Shown: positions 31,322 through 41,250, counted from the first letter of the stretch. The stretch: DNA of 64,000 nt from Jeotgalibacillus salarius (GCF_004405125.1 NZ_SORX01000002.1:1-64000), one strand, 5' to 3'. A program made the numbers and translations. Notes: a model not told the origin generated them from the sequence alone.

Positions 31322-32253
31322 CCTCAGTAATTTTTATGGGCACCCCTGATTTTTCAGTTCCGGTATTACAAAAAATCATTGCTGACGGATACGAAGTGAA
31401 AGCAGTTGTCACACAGCCTGACAGACCAGTTGGCAGAAAAAAAGTTTTGACGCCCCCTCCAGTGAAAAAAGAAGCGCTGAATCATCATTTGAAGGTGATT
31501 CAGCCTGAAAAACTTTCAGGGTCTGATGAGCTTGAAGACATTATCGCGCTGGACGCAGATTTGATCATTACAGCAGCGTTTGGACAGCTTCTTCCCAAAA
31601 AACTGCTTGATGCACCTAAGCTTGGCTGTATTAATGTTCATGCTTCACTTCTTCCCGAACTGCGGGGTGGTGCGCCAATTCACCATTCAATCATCCGTGG
31701 ATATGATAAAACTGGTATTACAATTATGTATATGGCTGAAAAGCTTGATGCAGGGGATATCATCCGTCAGCGTGAAGTTGGCATAACTGATGAAGATCAC
31801 GTGGGGACGCTGCATGATAAATTAAGCGAAGCCGGTGCAGGTCTTTTGTCTGAAACACTGCCTTTATTAATTTCAGGTAAGGCTGAGCGGATACCTCAAG
31901 ATCATGAAAAGGCTACATATGCCTGGAATATTAAAAGGGATGAAGAGAAGATTAATTGGAACCGGCCGGGCAGAGAGGTTTTTAATCAGATCAGAGGCCT
32001 GTATCCATGGCCTACTGCCTATACGGTTTTCAGAGATAAACCAATGAAAATCCAGCAGGTGAAACTCTCTAAAGGAAACGGGTCAGCTGGAGAAATTATA
32101 GAAGTCTCTGATGAAGGAATACTTTTTGCCACAGCTGATGACGAAGCAGTACTGGTAACAGAACTCCAACCTTCTGGAAAGAAAAAAATGACTGCATCTG
32201 ATTTTTTAAGAGGATCTCAGGTTAAAGTTGGAGAGAAGGCTCAAAATGAGTAA
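31318..32253 (+). CDS. fmt: Methionyl-tRNA formyltransferase
   Basis: Formylates initiator Met-tRNA from 10-formyl-tetrahydrofolate. It has 311 residues: an N-terminal formyltransferase domain with [12 protein letters not shown], the catalytic [17 protein letters not shown] segment and Asp in LDAGDII, followed by a C-terminal tRNA-binding OB-like domain from about 205. It starts in the overlap with def. Its end overlaps rsmB by 8 bases. Confidence 0.97.
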   Translation: MTSVIFMGTPDFSVPVLQKIIADGYEVKAVVTQPDRPVGRKKVLTPPPVKKEALNHHLKVIQPEKLSGSDELEDIIALDADLIITAAFGQLLPKKLLDAPKLGCINVHASLLPELRGGAPIHHSIIRGYDKTGITIMYMAEKLDAGDIIRQREVGITDEDHVGTLHDKLSEAGAGLLSETLPLLISGKAERIPQDHEKATYAWNIKRDEEKINWNRPGREVFNQIRGLYPWPTAYTVFRDKPMKIQQVKLSKGNGSAGEIIEVSDEGILFATADDEAVLVTELQPSGKKKMTASDFLRGSQVKVGEKAQNE

Positions 32254-33574
32254 ATTTTCATTAAGAGAAGCTGCACTGCATATTCTGGATCAGATTGATA
32301 AAAACCAGTCATACAGTAACCTGCTGCTTAATCATGCGATTAAAAAGTTTGAAATCAGCAAAAAAGATACAGGACTGCTGACAGAAATTACTTACGGGAC
32401 GATTCAGCGCAAAATGACGCTTGACTACTACCTTGAACCATTTTTAAAAAAGAAAATTGAAGGATGGGTACGAAATCTTTTGAGATTGAGTCTTTATCAA
32501 ATGCTCTATCTCGACAGAGTACCTGAACGTGCTGCAATACATGAAGCAGTAGAAATTGCCAAAAAAAAAGGCCATAAGGGAATTGCCGGTATGGTGAACG
32601 GTGTACTTCGTTCGATTCAGCGAGAGGGTGTCCGTTCTCTGGATGAAATCGAGGATCCAATTACTAAGATATCGATCGGAACGAGTCATCCTGGGTGGCT
32701 TGTGAAAAGGTGGTCAGAACACTTCGGTCTTGAAAAGACAAAAGAAATGTGTGAAAGAAACCTGATTGCACCAATACAGACTGCCAGAGTAAATCTGAAT
32801 AGAATCACTCGGGAAGAAGCAATAGAAATGCTGAAAGAAGAGGGTGTGGAAGCATCTGAAAGCCATATTGTACCGGCAGCTATACGTGTCAAAAAAGGGA
32901 ATATTGCGCATACTTCAGCATATGCAGAAGGGTTTATTACTGTTCAGGATGAAAGCTCGATGCTGGTTGCATATGCATTGAATCCTGTTCCAGGTGAATC
33001 AGTTCTTGATATGTGTGCCGCACCGGGAGGAAAAAGCACGCATATTGCCGAATGTTTAAATGGTGAGGGTGAAGTATTAGCACTGGACCTCCATGATCAC
33101 AAAATTAAATTGATCAATGAAAATGCAGATCGCCTGAAGCTGAAAAATGTGAAAGGTGAAGCGATGGATGGACGCAAATTGCAGGAGCATTATCCTGACA
33201 AAGAGTTTGACAGAATCCTTGTAGACGCACCATGCAGCGGTTTTGGTGTATTGCGGAGAAAGCCGGATATTAAGTACGCAAAAAGAGAACAGGATCTCCA
33301 TTCCCTGGCACGTATTCAGCAGGAATTGCTGGCCTCTGCTGTGAAAAGCCTTAAAAAAGGTGGAACGCTGGTCTATAGTACATGTACTGTGGATAAAGAA
33401 GAGAATGAAGGGACAGTTGAGAAATTTTTGGCTGGCCACCCTGATATTGAGATGAAATTGCCTGACAATCTTCCTGAACATATTACTGTATTGGCCGAAA
33501 ATAACATGCTGCAAATTTTCCCTCAGGACTTTGACGGGGACGGCTTTTTTATTACAGTTTTCAAGAAGAATTAA
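32246..33574 (+). CDS. rsmB: 16S rRNA (cytosine(967)-C(5))-methyltransferase RsmB
   Basis: SAM-dependent m5C methyltransferase of the Sun/RsmB family. It has 442 residues: an N-terminal NusB-like RNA-binding domain (about 1-140) and a Rossmann catalytic domain with SAM motif [12 protein letters not shown], catalytic-site Cys in [15 protein letters not shown], and the second Cys in [14 protein letters not shown] 32246 fits GAGAGAAGG upstream; a longer frame from 32228 adds only six residues. It overlaps fmt and lies 29 bases before the stp phosphatase gene. Confidence 0.95.
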   Translation: MSKFSLREAALHILDQIDKNQSYSNLLLNHAIKKFEISKKDTGLLTEITYGTIQRKMTLDYYLEPFLKKKIEGWVRNLLRLSLYQMLYLDRVPERAAIHEAVEIAKKKGHKGIAGMVNGVLRSIQREGVRSLDEIEDPITKISIGTSHPGWLVKRWSEHFGLEKTKEMCERNLIAPIQTARVNLNRITREEAIEMLKEEGVEASESHIVPAAIRVKKGNIAHTSAYAEGFITVQDESSMLVAYALNPVPGESVLDMCAAPGGKSTHIAECLNGEGEVLALDLHDHKIKLINENADRLKLKNVKGEAMDGRKLQEHYPDKEFDRILVDAPCSGFGVLRRKPDIKYAKREQDLHSLARIQQELLASAVKSLKKGGTLVYSTCTVDKEENEGTVEKFLAGHPDIEMKLPDNLPEHITVLAENNMLQIFPQDFDGDGFFITVFKKN

Positions 33575-33603
33575 ATTGAAGTTGAATTGAACGAGGTGAA
33601 TGA

Positions 33604-34359
33604 ATGGAAGCCGTTTTTAAGAGCGACCGTGGAAAAGTCAGAAAGCTGAATGAAGATTCAGGAGGCATTTTCAAAAACCAGTACGCTGTTCTCGCTCTTG
33701 TGGCAGATGGTATGGGCGGACACCGGGCTGGCGATGTGGCAAGTAAAATGACGGTCGATTTAATTGAAGAAAAGTGGAAAAGACTGAATGGCGAACTCAG
33801 AGCCGGTGCAGCTGAAGAGTGGCTTTATCAATCGATTGAAGAAATTAATCTTCAGCTTTCTCAGTATGCAGAAAATAATCCTGACTGTACCGGGATGGGC
33901 ACGACACTGGTGGCTGCTATCTGTACGGAAGAATTTATTTCAATTGCGCATATTGGAGACAGCAGAGGATATGTAATCGATCAATCGAGAGTGCTTCAAA
34001 TGACAGAAGATGATTCATTTGTGAACGCGCTTGTCCAATCTGGTGAAATTTCAAAAGAAGACGCTGAACATCACCCGAAAAAGAACATTTTACTTAAAGC
34101 TCTCGGCACAAAAGGGAAAGCAGAACCATCGATTAAAACTATCGTTCCTGAAAATGGCACGATCGTACTTTTATGTTCAGATGGGTTATCTAATAAAGTG
34201 AATGAAGATGAAATAAAAATGATTTTGTCAGGTGAATATTCACTTGAAGAAATGGCTGAAGATTTAATCCGCGTGGCAAATGAACATGGTGGCGAAGATA
34301 ACATTACTCTTGCGGCGGTCAAAGTAAATGTCCCGGATGAGGGCGGTGGTCCCTTATGA
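33604..34359 (+). CDS. prpC: PP2C-type protein phosphatase (Stp/PrpC)
   Basis: Mn-dependent Ser/Thr protein phosphatase that reverses PrkC phosphorylation. It has 251 residues. Metal-binding motifs are all present: RKLNEDS (Asp near 18), VADGMGGHRAGD (about 36-47), IGDSRGY, and LLCSDGLSN plus GGEDNIT near the end. RBS CGAGGTGA precedes ATG 33604. It overlaps the kinase gene by 4 bases, the usual phosphatase-kinase pairing. Confidence 0.96.
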   Translation: MEAVFKSDRGKVRKLNEDSGGIFKNQYAVLALVADGMGGHRAGDVASKMTVDLIEEKWKRLNGELRAGAAEEWLYQSIEEINLQLSQYAENNPDCTGMGTTLVAAICTEEFISIAHIGDSRGYVIDQSRVLQMTEDDSFVNALVQSGEISKEDAEHHPKKNILLKALGTKGKAEPSIKTIVPENGTIVLLCSDGLSNKVNEDEIKMILSGEYSLEEMAEDLIRVANEHGGEDNITLAAVKVNVPDEGGGPL

Positions 34360-36323
34360 TCGGTAAAAGATTAAACGGCAGATATAAAGTCATAAAGTCA
34401 ATTGGAAGCGGCGGTATGGCAAATGTATACCTTGCCAGAGATATGATCCTGGACAGAGATGTAGCGGTTAAAGTGCTGCGTGTGGATTACGTAAGTGAGG
34501 CAAATATGCTGAAGCGCTTTCAGCGTGAAGCTCAATCTGCTACAAGTCTGACCCACCCAAACATCGTGAGTATGTATGATGTGGGTGATGAAGAAGATTA
34601 TTACTATTTAGTGATGGAATATGTTGAAGGAATGACGTTAAAACAATATATTCAGGAGCATTCTCCGCTTGATCTGGAGGATTCAGTGGATATTATGCTG
34701 CAATTAACATCTGCAATTGCGCATGCGCATCATAATGGTATCATTCACAGAGACATCAAACCTCAGAATATATTGATTGATTCGGAAGGTAATATAAAAA
34801 TAACAGATTTCGGTATTGCGATGGCGCTGAGTGCAACCGCGATTACACAGACAAATTCTGTGATGGGAACGGTGCACTATTTATCACCAGAACAGGCAAG
34901 AGGGGGAACTGCTTCGAAGCAGTCTGATATCTATTCTCTTGGAATCGTCATGTATGAACTGCTTACAGGTACGCTTCCATATGAAGGAGAAACACCAATC
35001 TCTATTGCTTTGAAACATTTGCAAAGTGATTTGCCAAGACCTTCTGAAGTAGTAAAAGATCTTCCGCAAAGTATTGAAAATGTCATATTAAAAGCTGCAG
35101 CCAAGGACCCTCATTACCGGTATAAGAATGCTGACGAAATTACTGAAGACTTAAAAACCGTATTGAATCCTGAGCGCGCATCTGAACCGGTTTTTGCGCC
35201 GGCGCCTGATTTGGAAGCAACAAGAGCCATTCCAATTATTAAAGATCGTATGAATATTCCCGCTTCGGAAGATACAAAAATTCATCAGCCTGACAATCTT
35301 AAAAAAGAGCCAGATAAACCTAAGAAAAAACGAAAGAAATGGCCCTGGATTGTTGCCATACTGATGGTTTTTCTGCTAAGTGGCGGTATGATGGCGGCAA
35401 TGGGCGTGTTTGGACCGACTAAAGTTCAAGTGCCTGATGTCGTCGGTGAGAACATTGAGGATGCAGAAGATGTCATTTCAGAAGTCGGGTTGACTGTTGG
35501 TGAAGTGGTCTATGAGCCGAATGAGGAAATAGAAGAGGATATTGTGCTCCGAAGTTCACCAAAAGCGACCAGAACACTTGAAGAAGGCGAAGCTGTAGAC
35601 TTGATCGTCAGCAGTGGCAAAGAAACGATTGAAACTGATGGGTACCTTGGAAGAAATTATAATAATTCTGAAGATCTGATCCGTGAAGCAGGGTTTAGTG
35701 ACATTGAAGTTACTGAAAGGTTTGACGATTCTGCTGAAGGTACCATTTTGGAGCAGGAGCCTGGAGAAGGCGCTGTAGTTGTACCGGGCGATACTGTTAT
35801 GGAGCTTGTCATCAGTAAAGGGATTGAAGAATCTGAAGTTCCTAATCTGACTGGTTTTACCGCTGAAGAGATTGCTGCATTCGAGGGGAACAGCGGTCTC
35901 AGTGTTTCAATAACCAGAGAAGAATATTCAAATGATTATGCTGCAGGTACTGTCATTTCTCAGAACCCTGAAGCCGGTACAATGGTTGAAGTAGGTGGTA
36001 ACATTAATGTTGTTACTTCACTGGGAGCTCCGCCTGTTCCTGTAAACAATGTTGTCATTCCGGTAACCATAGAGTTTCTGGAGGAAGAAGAACCCCCTGC
36101 AGAGGGAGAAGATCCTCCTGAGTTGCCTGAACAGATTATTACAATCTACATTGATGATAAAAATAATGACATGAATGAGCCGGTCGAGGAGTTCACAATT
36201 ACTGAAGACACAGAACGTAATATCAGACTAACAATCGAAGAAGGAAGCAGTGGATCCTACCGGATTGAGAGAAATGGAGAGGTCTATCTCGAAGATACAA
36301 TCTCTTATCAGGAAAATGAATAA
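34356..36323 (+). CDS. prkC: PASTA-domain serine/threonine kinase PrkC
   Basis: Membrane kinase that senses peptidoglycan fragments and in Bacillus promotes spore germination and cell-wall control. It has 655 residues. The cytoplasmic kinase domain (about 10-270) has GSGGMANVYLA, HRDIKPQN, DFGIA and the Thr-rich activation loop ATAITQTNSVMGT. A charged linker leads to one membrane helix at about 329-350. Outside are three PASTA repeats and a Glu/Pro-rich C-terminal beta domain. It is coupled to prpC; rsgA follows after 12 bases. Confidence 0.96.
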   Translation: MIGKRLNGRYKVIKSIGSGGMANVYLARDMILDRDVAVKVLRVDYVSEANMLKRFQREAQSATSLTHPNIVSMYDVGDEEDYYYLVMEYVEGMTLKQYIQEHSPLDLEDSVDIMLQLTSAIAHAHHNGIIHRDIKPQNILIDSEGNIKITDFGIAMALSATAITQTNSVMGTVHYLSPEQARGGTASKQSDIYSLGIVMYELLTGTLPYEGETPISIALKHLQSDLPRPSEVVKDLPQSIENVILKAAAKDPHYRYKNADEITEDLKTVLNPERASEPVFAPAPDLEATRAIPIIKDRMNIPASEDTKIHQPDNLKKEPDKPKKKRKKWPWIVAILMVFLLSGGMMAAMGVFGPTKVQVPDVVGENIEDAEDVISEVGLTVGEVVYEPNEEIEEDIVLRSSPKATRTLEEGEAVDLIVSSGKETIETDGYLGRNYNNSEDLIREAGFSDIEVTERFDDSAEGTILEQEPGEGAVVVPGDTVMELVISKGIEESEVPNLTGFTAEEIAAFEGNSGLSVSITREEYSNDYAAGTVISQNPEAGTMVEVGGNINVVTSLGAPPVPVNNVVIPVTIEFLEEEEPPAEGEDPPELPEQIITIYIDDKNNDMNEPVEEFTITEDTERNIRLTIEEGSSGSYRIERNGEVYLEDTISYQENE

Positions 36324-36335
36324 AGGAGCGTGTGT

Positions 36336-37217
36336 ATGCCAGAAGGAAAAATTATGAAAGCCCTGAGTGGTTTTTATTATGTGAAAGATCAGGATTCAGT
36401 TATTCAATGCAGAGGCCGGGGGATATTCAGAAAAAATAAAATAACTCCTCTTGTAGGTGATTATGTTGAATATCAGGCGGATAATGATCAGGAAGGTTAT
36501 CTGCTGGATATTCAGGAAAGAAAAAATGAATTGGTACGTCCCCCTATTGCAAACGTGGATCAGGCTGTACTTGTTTTTTCTGCTGTCGAGCCGGATTTCA
36601 GCACAACGCTGCTGGACCGATTTCTAGTATTAGTGGAAAGTCACGGTATTAGACCGGTCATCTGTATTTCGAAAATGGACCTGTTGGATGAGGAACAGGA
36701 ACTTTCAATCAACCTGTTTGCAGAGGACTATAGAAAGATAGGATATGAAGTTATTTTAACTTCAGCAAAATGGGAAGAAAGCCTGTCGTTATTGACACCG
36801 ATTTTAGATGAATATGTCACTGTCTTTGCAGGGCAGTCAGGCGTCGGTAAGTCATCCATTTTAAATGCACTAAGACCTGATCTTGAATTAAAAACAGATG
36901 CCATTTCAAGCTCACTTGGAAGAGGGAAGCATACAACCCGTCATGTTGAGCTCATTGAGATTGGTCAGGGTTTTGTGGCAGACACGCCGGGGTTCAGTGC
37001 ATTGGAATTTTCTGAGCTGGAACTCGAGGAGCTGTCTGCTTGTTTCCCGGAAATGGACGAAATTTCTAATCTCTGTAAGTTTCGCGGCTGCCTGCATATG
37101 AATGAACCAAAGTGTGCAGTGAAATCCGCTGTAGAAACTGAAGATATAAAACCATATCGTTATAAACATTATCAGCAGTTTTATGAAGAAATAAAATCCA
37201 GAAAGCCGAGGTATTAG
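36336..37217 (+). CDS. rsgA: Ribosome small-subunit-dependent GTPase RsgA
   Basis: Circularly permuted GTPase that checks late 30S maturation. It has 293 residues: an N-terminal OB domain (about 1-70), a GTPase domain with G4 SKMD appearing before G1 GQSGVGKSSILN and G3 DTPGF, and a C-terminal zinc finger with the pattern C-x4-C-x-H-x5-C (LCKFRGCLHMNEPKC). ATG 36336 is supported by AAGGAG (36323-36328) seven bases ahead; a GTG at 36330 is too close. It follows prkC and precedes rpe, the usual Bacillus order. Confidence 0.96.
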   Translation: MPEGKIMKALSGFYYVKDQDSVIQCRGRGIFRKNKITPLVGDYVEYQADNDQEGYLLDIQERKNELVRPPIANVDQAVLVFSAVEPDFSTTLLDRFLVLVESHGIRPVICISKMDLLDEEQELSINLFAEDYRKIGYEVILTSAKWEESLSLLTPILDEYVTVFAGQSGVGKSSILNALRPDLELKTDAISSSLGRGKHTTRHVELIEIGQGFVADTPGFSALEFSELELEELSACFPEMDEISNLCKFRGCLHMNEPKCAVKSAVETEDIKPYRYKHYQQFYEEIKSRKPRY

Positions 37218-37221
37218 AGCT

Positions 37222-37875
37222 ATGGTTAAAATTGCACCATCCATTTTATCAGCAGACTTTTCCAAGCTGGGCGATGAAATCCGCGAAGTTGAAAAAGCAG
37301 GGGCAGATTATATTCATATAGATGTAATGGACGGCATGTTCGTGCCTAATATTACGATGGGTCCGCTTGTTGTGGAAGCAATCAGACCTGTCACTTCGCT
37401 TACGCTGGATGTTCACCTGATGATTGAACAGCCGGAACGTTATGTAGAAGCATTTGCCAAAGCAGGTGCTGATATCATATCGGTTCATGTAGAATCAACA
37501 AAACACCTGCACAGAACTATCCAATTAATTAAATCTGCCGGGGTAAAAGCAGGAATCGTATTAAACCCGCATACACCTGTAGAAGCGATCAGACACTGTC
37601 TGGGTGATGCAGACCTTGTTCTTGTGATGACTGTTAACCCCGGTTTTGGCGGACAATCATTTATTAAGGAAACTGTTATAAAAATCCAGGAGCTCAATGA
37701 AATTAGAAATACAGAACGCTACAACTACGAAATTGAAGTTGATGGCGGAGTGACTGATGAGACAATCGCGTTGTGCACAAATGCTGGCGCTGATGTTGCA
37801 GTAGCCGGTTCATATGTTTTTGGCAAAAGTGACCGGGAAGGCGCGATTCAGGCACTGAAACAAGCAGTTAAGTAA
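37222..37875 (+). CDS. rpe: Ribulose-phosphate 3-epimerase
   Basis: Interconverts ribulose 5-phosphate and xylulose 5-phosphate in the pentose phosphate pathway. It has 217 residues in a TIM barrel. The metal and catalytic residues appear in APSILSADF, HIDVMDGMFVPN, DVHLMI, VMTVNPGFGGQ and EVDGG. It begins four bases after the rsgA stop with a modest GAGG site. A hairpin with a T-rich tail follows. Confidence 0.97.
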   Translation: MVKIAPSILSADFSKLGDEIREVEKAGADYIHIDVMDGMFVPNITMGPLVVEAIRPVTSLTLDVHLMIEQPERYVEAFAKAGADIISVHVESTKHLHRTIQLIKSAGVKAGIVLNPHTPVEAIRHCLGDADLVLVMTVNPGFGGQSFIKETVIKIQELNEIRNTERYNYEIEVDGGVTDETIALCTNAGADVAVAGSYVFGKSDREGAIQALKQAVK

Positions 37876-37887
37876 GTGTATATGAGA

Positions 37888-37923
37888 AGGGGCTGTGACA
37901 TTTATGTGCCAGCTCCTTTATTC
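37888..37923 (+). terminator. Probable terminator after rpe
   Basis: AAGGGGCTG (37888-37896) pairs with CAGCTCCTT (one G-T wobble) over a loop that can add ACA/TGT pairing, followed by a T-rich tail. It ends 54 bases before thiN. Confidence 0.6.
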
Positions 37924-37977
37924 TATATAATAATAAATTAATTATAATATTATTATGTTAACTAAAGTGGGTGGATC

Positions 37978-38613
37978 ATGATTAATTTAGTAGGCGGAGG
38001 ACCAATTAATGAGCAGTGGTTTAAAAGTTTGCCAAAGAAGGGTTGCTGGATTGGAGTTGATAAAGGGACGGTATTTTTACTGAATCATCACATAGAGGTT
38101 GAGCATGCATTCGGAGATTTTGATTCAGTCACTTCCAATGAAAAAGAAACAATTATACAAAAGGTAGGTTCAATTCACGAAGAACCTGCTGACAAGGATA
38201 TGACTGACATGGAACTGGCGCTGGAATGGGCGTTAAAGCAAAATCAGCCAGTCAGAATGATTGGTGTGACTGGCGGCAGACAGGATCATTTTTTCGGAAA
38301 TGTTCAACTTTTACTGTCAGATAATGTTCTCAATTATGAACATACTGTGATGATTGAAGATGGCAACAATCAAATCACCTGTCATGTGCCAGGCTCTTTT
38401 AAAGTTGAAAAAAATGAAGTGCTGCCATACATATCGTTTATTCCATTTACAAAACGAGTGAAGGGTTTATCGCTTTCAGGAGTAAAATACCCGCTTGAGA
38501 ATAAAGATATCACATATGGAATGACGCTGACGCTTAGCAATGAGATACTTGATAACTTTGCTTCTATTTCATTTGATGAAGGCATATTAATGATGATAAG
38601 AAGCAGAGATTAG
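37978..38613 (+). CDS. thiN: Thiamine pyrophosphokinase
   Basis: Makes thiamine pyrophosphate from thiamine and ATP. It has 211 residues, typical of the Bacillus YloS/ThiN enzyme. ATP-site motifs: GVDKGTVFLL, GDFDSVT (about 43-49), DKDMTDMELAL and GVTGGRQDH; a C-terminal thiamine-binding beta domain follows. ATG 37978 follows GTGGGTGG. No TPP riboswitch is seen upstream. spoVM begins 15 bases after the stop. Confidence 0.94.
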   Translation: MINLVGGGPINEQWFKSLPKKGCWIGVDKGTVFLLNHHIEVEHAFGDFDSVTSNEKETIIQKVGSIHEEPADKDMTDMELALEWALKQNQPVRMIGVTGGRQDHFFGNVQLLLSDNVLNYEHTVMIEDGNNQITCHVPGSFKVEKNEVLPYISFIPFTKRVKGLSLSGVKYPLENKDITYGMTLTLSNEILDNFASISFDEGILMMIRSRD

Positions 38614-38628
38614 CAAGGAGGGAGTCAT

Positions 38629-38715
38629 ATGCGCTTCTATTCAATAAAATTGCCGAGAATGCTCGGAGGTATGGTAAGAGGGGTTTTAAGCTTATTCAGA
38701 AAGAGAGCTGCATAG
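38629..38715 (+). CDS. spoVM: Stage V sporulation protein SpoVM
   Basis: A 28-codon gene. The peptide opens MRFYSIKLPRMLGG and continues with MVRGVLSLFRKRAA. It matches SpoVM, the amphipathic peptide that marks the convex forespore membrane and anchors SpoIVA so the spore coat can assemble. The key Pro in KLP and the hydrophobic/basic faces are kept; it is two residues longer than the 26-residue B. subtilis peptide. A strong AAGGAGGGAG site lies just upstream. The position between thiN and rpmB is the same as in B. subtilis. Its presence is good evidence that the organism sporulates. Confidence 0.95.
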   Translation: MRFYSIKLPRMLGGMVRGVLSLFRKRAA

Positions 38716-38723
38716 CATAAATC

Positions 38724-38762
38724 AAAAAAGCTTGGAGATCACTGGGATCTCCAAGCTTTTTT
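38724..38762. terminator. Bidirectional terminator between spoVM and rpmB
   Basis: A perfect 17-bp stem AAAAAAGCTTGGAGATC (38724-38740) with GATCTCCAAGCTTTTTT (38746-38762). It has T runs on both strands, so it can stop spoVM from the left and rpmB from the right. Confidence 0.93.
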
Positions 38763-38776
38763 AGTTTAATCATTTA

Positions 38777-38965
38777 TTACACGCGTTCTACTTTGCCTGA
38801 TTTCAGAGCACGAGCAGAAACCCAAACACGCTTAGGCTTACCATCAACAAGAATTCTTACCTTCTGAAGGTTAGCGCCCCATGTACGCTTAGTAGCGTTC
38901 ATTGCGTGGGAACGAGCGTTACCGGAACGTGTTTTACGACCTGTTACAACACATTGTTTTGCCAT
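38777..38965 (-). CDS. rpmB: 50S ribosomal protein L28
   Basis: Large-subunit ribosomal protein of 62 residues. [23 protein letters not shown] and the [13 protein letters not shown] and [14 protein letters not shown] blocks match L28 throughout. Only one Cys is present (C5), so this is the zinc-free form. The - strand ribosome binding site is TAGGAGGGG just ahead of the start. It is a single-gene unit with a convergent terminator shared with spoVM. Confidence 0.97.
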   Translation of the reverse strand: MAKQCVVTGRKTRSGNARSHAMNATKRTWGANLQKVRILVDGKPKRVWVSARALKSGKVERV

Positions 38966-39037
38966 TCTATTCCCCTCCTAACAAATGAAGCTGAAAACAG
39001 AGTTTCAATCTTTCACTTAGTCAATCACACTTTAACT

Positions 39038-39066
39038 AATTTATCACAAGCACATATATTATGCAA
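39038..39066 (-). promoter_or_regulatory. Candidate SigA promoter of rpmB
   Basis: Read on the - strand: TTGCAT (39066-39061), a 17-base spacer, and TAAATT (39043-39038). It lies about 72 bases upstream of the L28 start. Confidence 0.55.
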
Positions 39067-39134
39067 TAAAAATAATGACTTCTATCAAGTTTTTTTGCTT
39101 TACACGTCTGAATAAGCGATAAATACTGTTTATC

Positions 39135-39163
39135 TTTCAATCACAGCTGTAGTATAGTAAAAT
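39135..39163 (+). promoter_or_regulatory. Candidate SigA promoter of yloU-fakA
   Basis: TTTCAA (39135-39140), a 17-base spacer and TAAAAT (39158-39163), with an overlapping TATAGT at 39153. It lies 38 bases before the yloU start. Confidence 0.5.
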
Positions 39164-39201
39164 ATCTGTAGCCAAAACAGTATTCAAAGGGGGAGCACTA
39201 A

Positions 39202-39564
39202 ATGTCGATTGAATTAACTAATAAGTATGGTCTGATCGATATCTCGAATGACGTCATAGCAATGGTTGCCGGTGGAGCAGCGATTGAATGTTATGGGATC
39301 GTCGGAATGGCATCCAAGCATCAGGTCCGAGACGGGCTCACCGATATCTTAAGACGTGAAAATTTTACCCGGGGCGTGATTGTACGTCAGGATGGCGATA
39401 AAGTTACAATTGATATGTATATAATTGTGGGATATGGAACTAAAATTTCAGAAGTTGCTCACAACGTTCAGTCATCAGTAAAATATACACTTGATAAAAC
39501 TGTTGGGCTTTCAGTAGAAGCAGTCAATATTTTTGTTCAGGGCGTCAGGGTGACGAACCAGTGA
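39202..39564 (+). CDS. yloU: Asp23/Gls24 family envelope stress protein YloU
   Basis: A 120-residue Asp23/DUF322 family protein. Homologues are abundant membrane-associated or stress-linked proteins of unclear molecular action. Typical features: GLIDISNDVIAMVAGGAA, CYGIVGMASK, and the C-terminal VEAVNIFVQGVR. RBS AAGGGGGAG is followed by ATG. It is followed after 15 bases by the fatty acid kinase gene; this yloU-yloV pair is conserved throughout Bacillota, suggesting a lipid or envelope link. Confidence 0.92.
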   Translation: MSIELTNKYGLIDISNDVIAMVAGGAAIECYGIVGMASKHQVRDGLTDILRRENFTRGVIVRQDGDKVTIDMYIIVGYGTKISEVAHNVQSSVKYTLDKTVGLSVEAVNIFVQGVRVTNQ

Positions 39565-39579
39565 TAGGAGGAAAGTTTT

Positions 39580-41250
39580 GTGATTAGAAAAGAATTGGAC
39601 GGCAACACGTTTGCCGGCATGATACTTCAAGGGGCTGTAAGCCTTTCAAATAATGCAGATAAAGTTGACGCACTCAACGTATTTCCGGTGCCTGATGGAG
39701 ATACCGGTACCAATATGAATCTGTCAATGACTTCGGGTTCCAAAGAAGTTAAAAGTAATACAGGAGATCACCTGGGAAAAGTCTCAACTGCTCTGTCAAA
39801 AGGTTTATTAATGGGTGCACGTGGTAATTCCGGTGTAATCCTTTCACAATTATTCAGAGGCTTTGGTAAATCTGTTGAATCAAAAGCAGTCCTGAATGCA
39901 AAAGATTTTGCCCAGGCGCTGGATGCAGGCGTTGTTTCTGCTTATAAAGCAGTCATGAAACCTGTCGAAGGGACAATTTTAACTGTTGCGAAAGATGCAG
40001 CAAATAAAGCAATGGAAGCAGCAGAGACTGAAGAAGATATAACAAAGCTGATGGAAATTATACTGAAAGAAGCTAGAGCATCACTTAAGCGCACGCCTGA
40101 TCTGTTACCGGTTCTGAAAGAAGTCGGAGTGGTGGACAGCGGTGGACAGGGGCTGGTGCATGTTTATGAAGGTTTTCTTGCTGAACTGAAAGGTGAAAAG
40201 ATTTCAGATTCTCCTTCAGCTCCTTCAATGGACGAGCTTGTAAGCGCAGAGCATCACATCGGCGTACAAGGGTACATGAATACTGAAGATATTGAATTTG
40301 GTTATTGTACTGAGTTCATGGTGAAGTTTGAAGAGCAGAAGGTTTCGGAAAATCCATACGATGAAATGCAGTTTCGTGAAAATTTAAGCGAACTGGGTGA
40401 TTCTCTGCTTGTGATCTCTGATGATGAAGTGGCAAAGGTACATATCCACACTGAGGAACCAGGGAAGGCTCTTTCGCAGGGCCAGTTGTATGGAAGCCTG
40501 ATTAAAATGAAAATTGAAAACATGCGTGAACAGCACACAGAAATTGTTGGGAAAGACCACCGTGCTGCAAAGACTGAGAAGCCTGCTGAAAAACAGCCTT
40601 ATGCAATTATCACAGTCGCAATGGGTGAGGGGATTTCTGAGCTATTTAAGAGCATAGGTGCCACTGGTGTCATTGAAGGCGGTCAAACAATGAACCCGAG
40701 CACAGAGGATATTGTAAAAGCGATTGAAGAGTCACATGCTGAACGGGTTATTATCTTACCTAATAATAAAAATATTATTATGGCTGCTGAACAGGCTGCT
40801 GAAGTTGTTAACATGGAGGCAGTTGTCATTCCGACTAAAACAGTCCCACAGGGCATGGCATCAATCCTTGCGTTCAATCCATCAGCAGAACTTGATGAAA
40901 ATGCAGAAACAATGAAAGATGCATTACTGCATGTGAAAACCGGACAAGTTACTTTTGCGGTCCGCGATACGTCTATTGATGGCATCACAATTAAAAAAGA
41001 TGACCACATGGGAATTGCTGAAAGCAAAATTGTTACTTCAGGTGACAGCAGAATTGAAACTGTGAAAAAACTTCTTGAACATATGATGGATGACGAAGCT
41101 GAAATCATTACAGTGTTGTATGGTGAGGATTCACCAGAAGAAGAAGTTGCAGAAATCGAAGCGTATGTTGAGAAAACGTACCCTGATGTGGAAGTTGAAG
41201 TTCACAACGGCAGACAGCCATTGTATTCTTATATTTTATCAATTGAATAA
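39580..41250 (+). CDS. fakA: Fatty acid kinase catalytic subunit FakA (DAK2-domain, YloV)
   Basis: ATP-dependent kinase that phosphorylates FakB-bound fatty acids so they can enter phospholipid synthesis. It has 556 residues. The N-terminal DhaL/DAK2 nucleotide domain carries NVFPVPDGDTGTNM (Mg-binding aspartates) and GARGNSGVILSQ; a middle domain and a C-terminal DegV-like domain follow, the latter with GEGISELFKSIGA, GGQTMNPST and PNNKNI. FakB partners are not in the window. Start GTG 39580 follows AGGAGGAAAG. A strong terminator closes the unit. Confidence 0.93.
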   Translation: MIRKELDGNTFAGMILQGAVSLSNNADKVDALNVFPVPDGDTGTNMNLSMTSGSKEVKSNTGDHLGKVSTALSKGLLMGARGNSGVILSQLFRGFGKSVESKAVLNAKDFAQALDAGVVSAYKAVMKPVEGTILTVAKDAANKAMEAAETEEDITKLMEIILKEARASLKRTPDLLPVLKEVGVVDSGGQGLVHVYEGFLAELKGEKISDSPSAPSMDELVSAEHHIGVQGYMNTEDIEFGYCTEFMVKFEEQKVSENPYDEMQFRENLSELGDSLLVISDDEVAKVHIHTEEPGKALSQGQLYGSLIKMKIENMREQHTEIVGKDHRAAKTEKPAEKQPYAIITVAMGEGISELFKSIGATGVIEGGQTMNPSTEDIVKAIEESHAERVIILPNNKNIIMAAEQAAEVVNMEAVVIPTKTVPQGMASILAFNPSAELDENAETMKDALLHVKTGQVTFAVRDTSIDGITIKKDDHMGIAESKIVTSGDSRIETVKKLLEHMMDDEAEIITVLYGEDSPEEEVAEIEAYVEKTYPDVEVEVHNGRQPLYSYILSIE

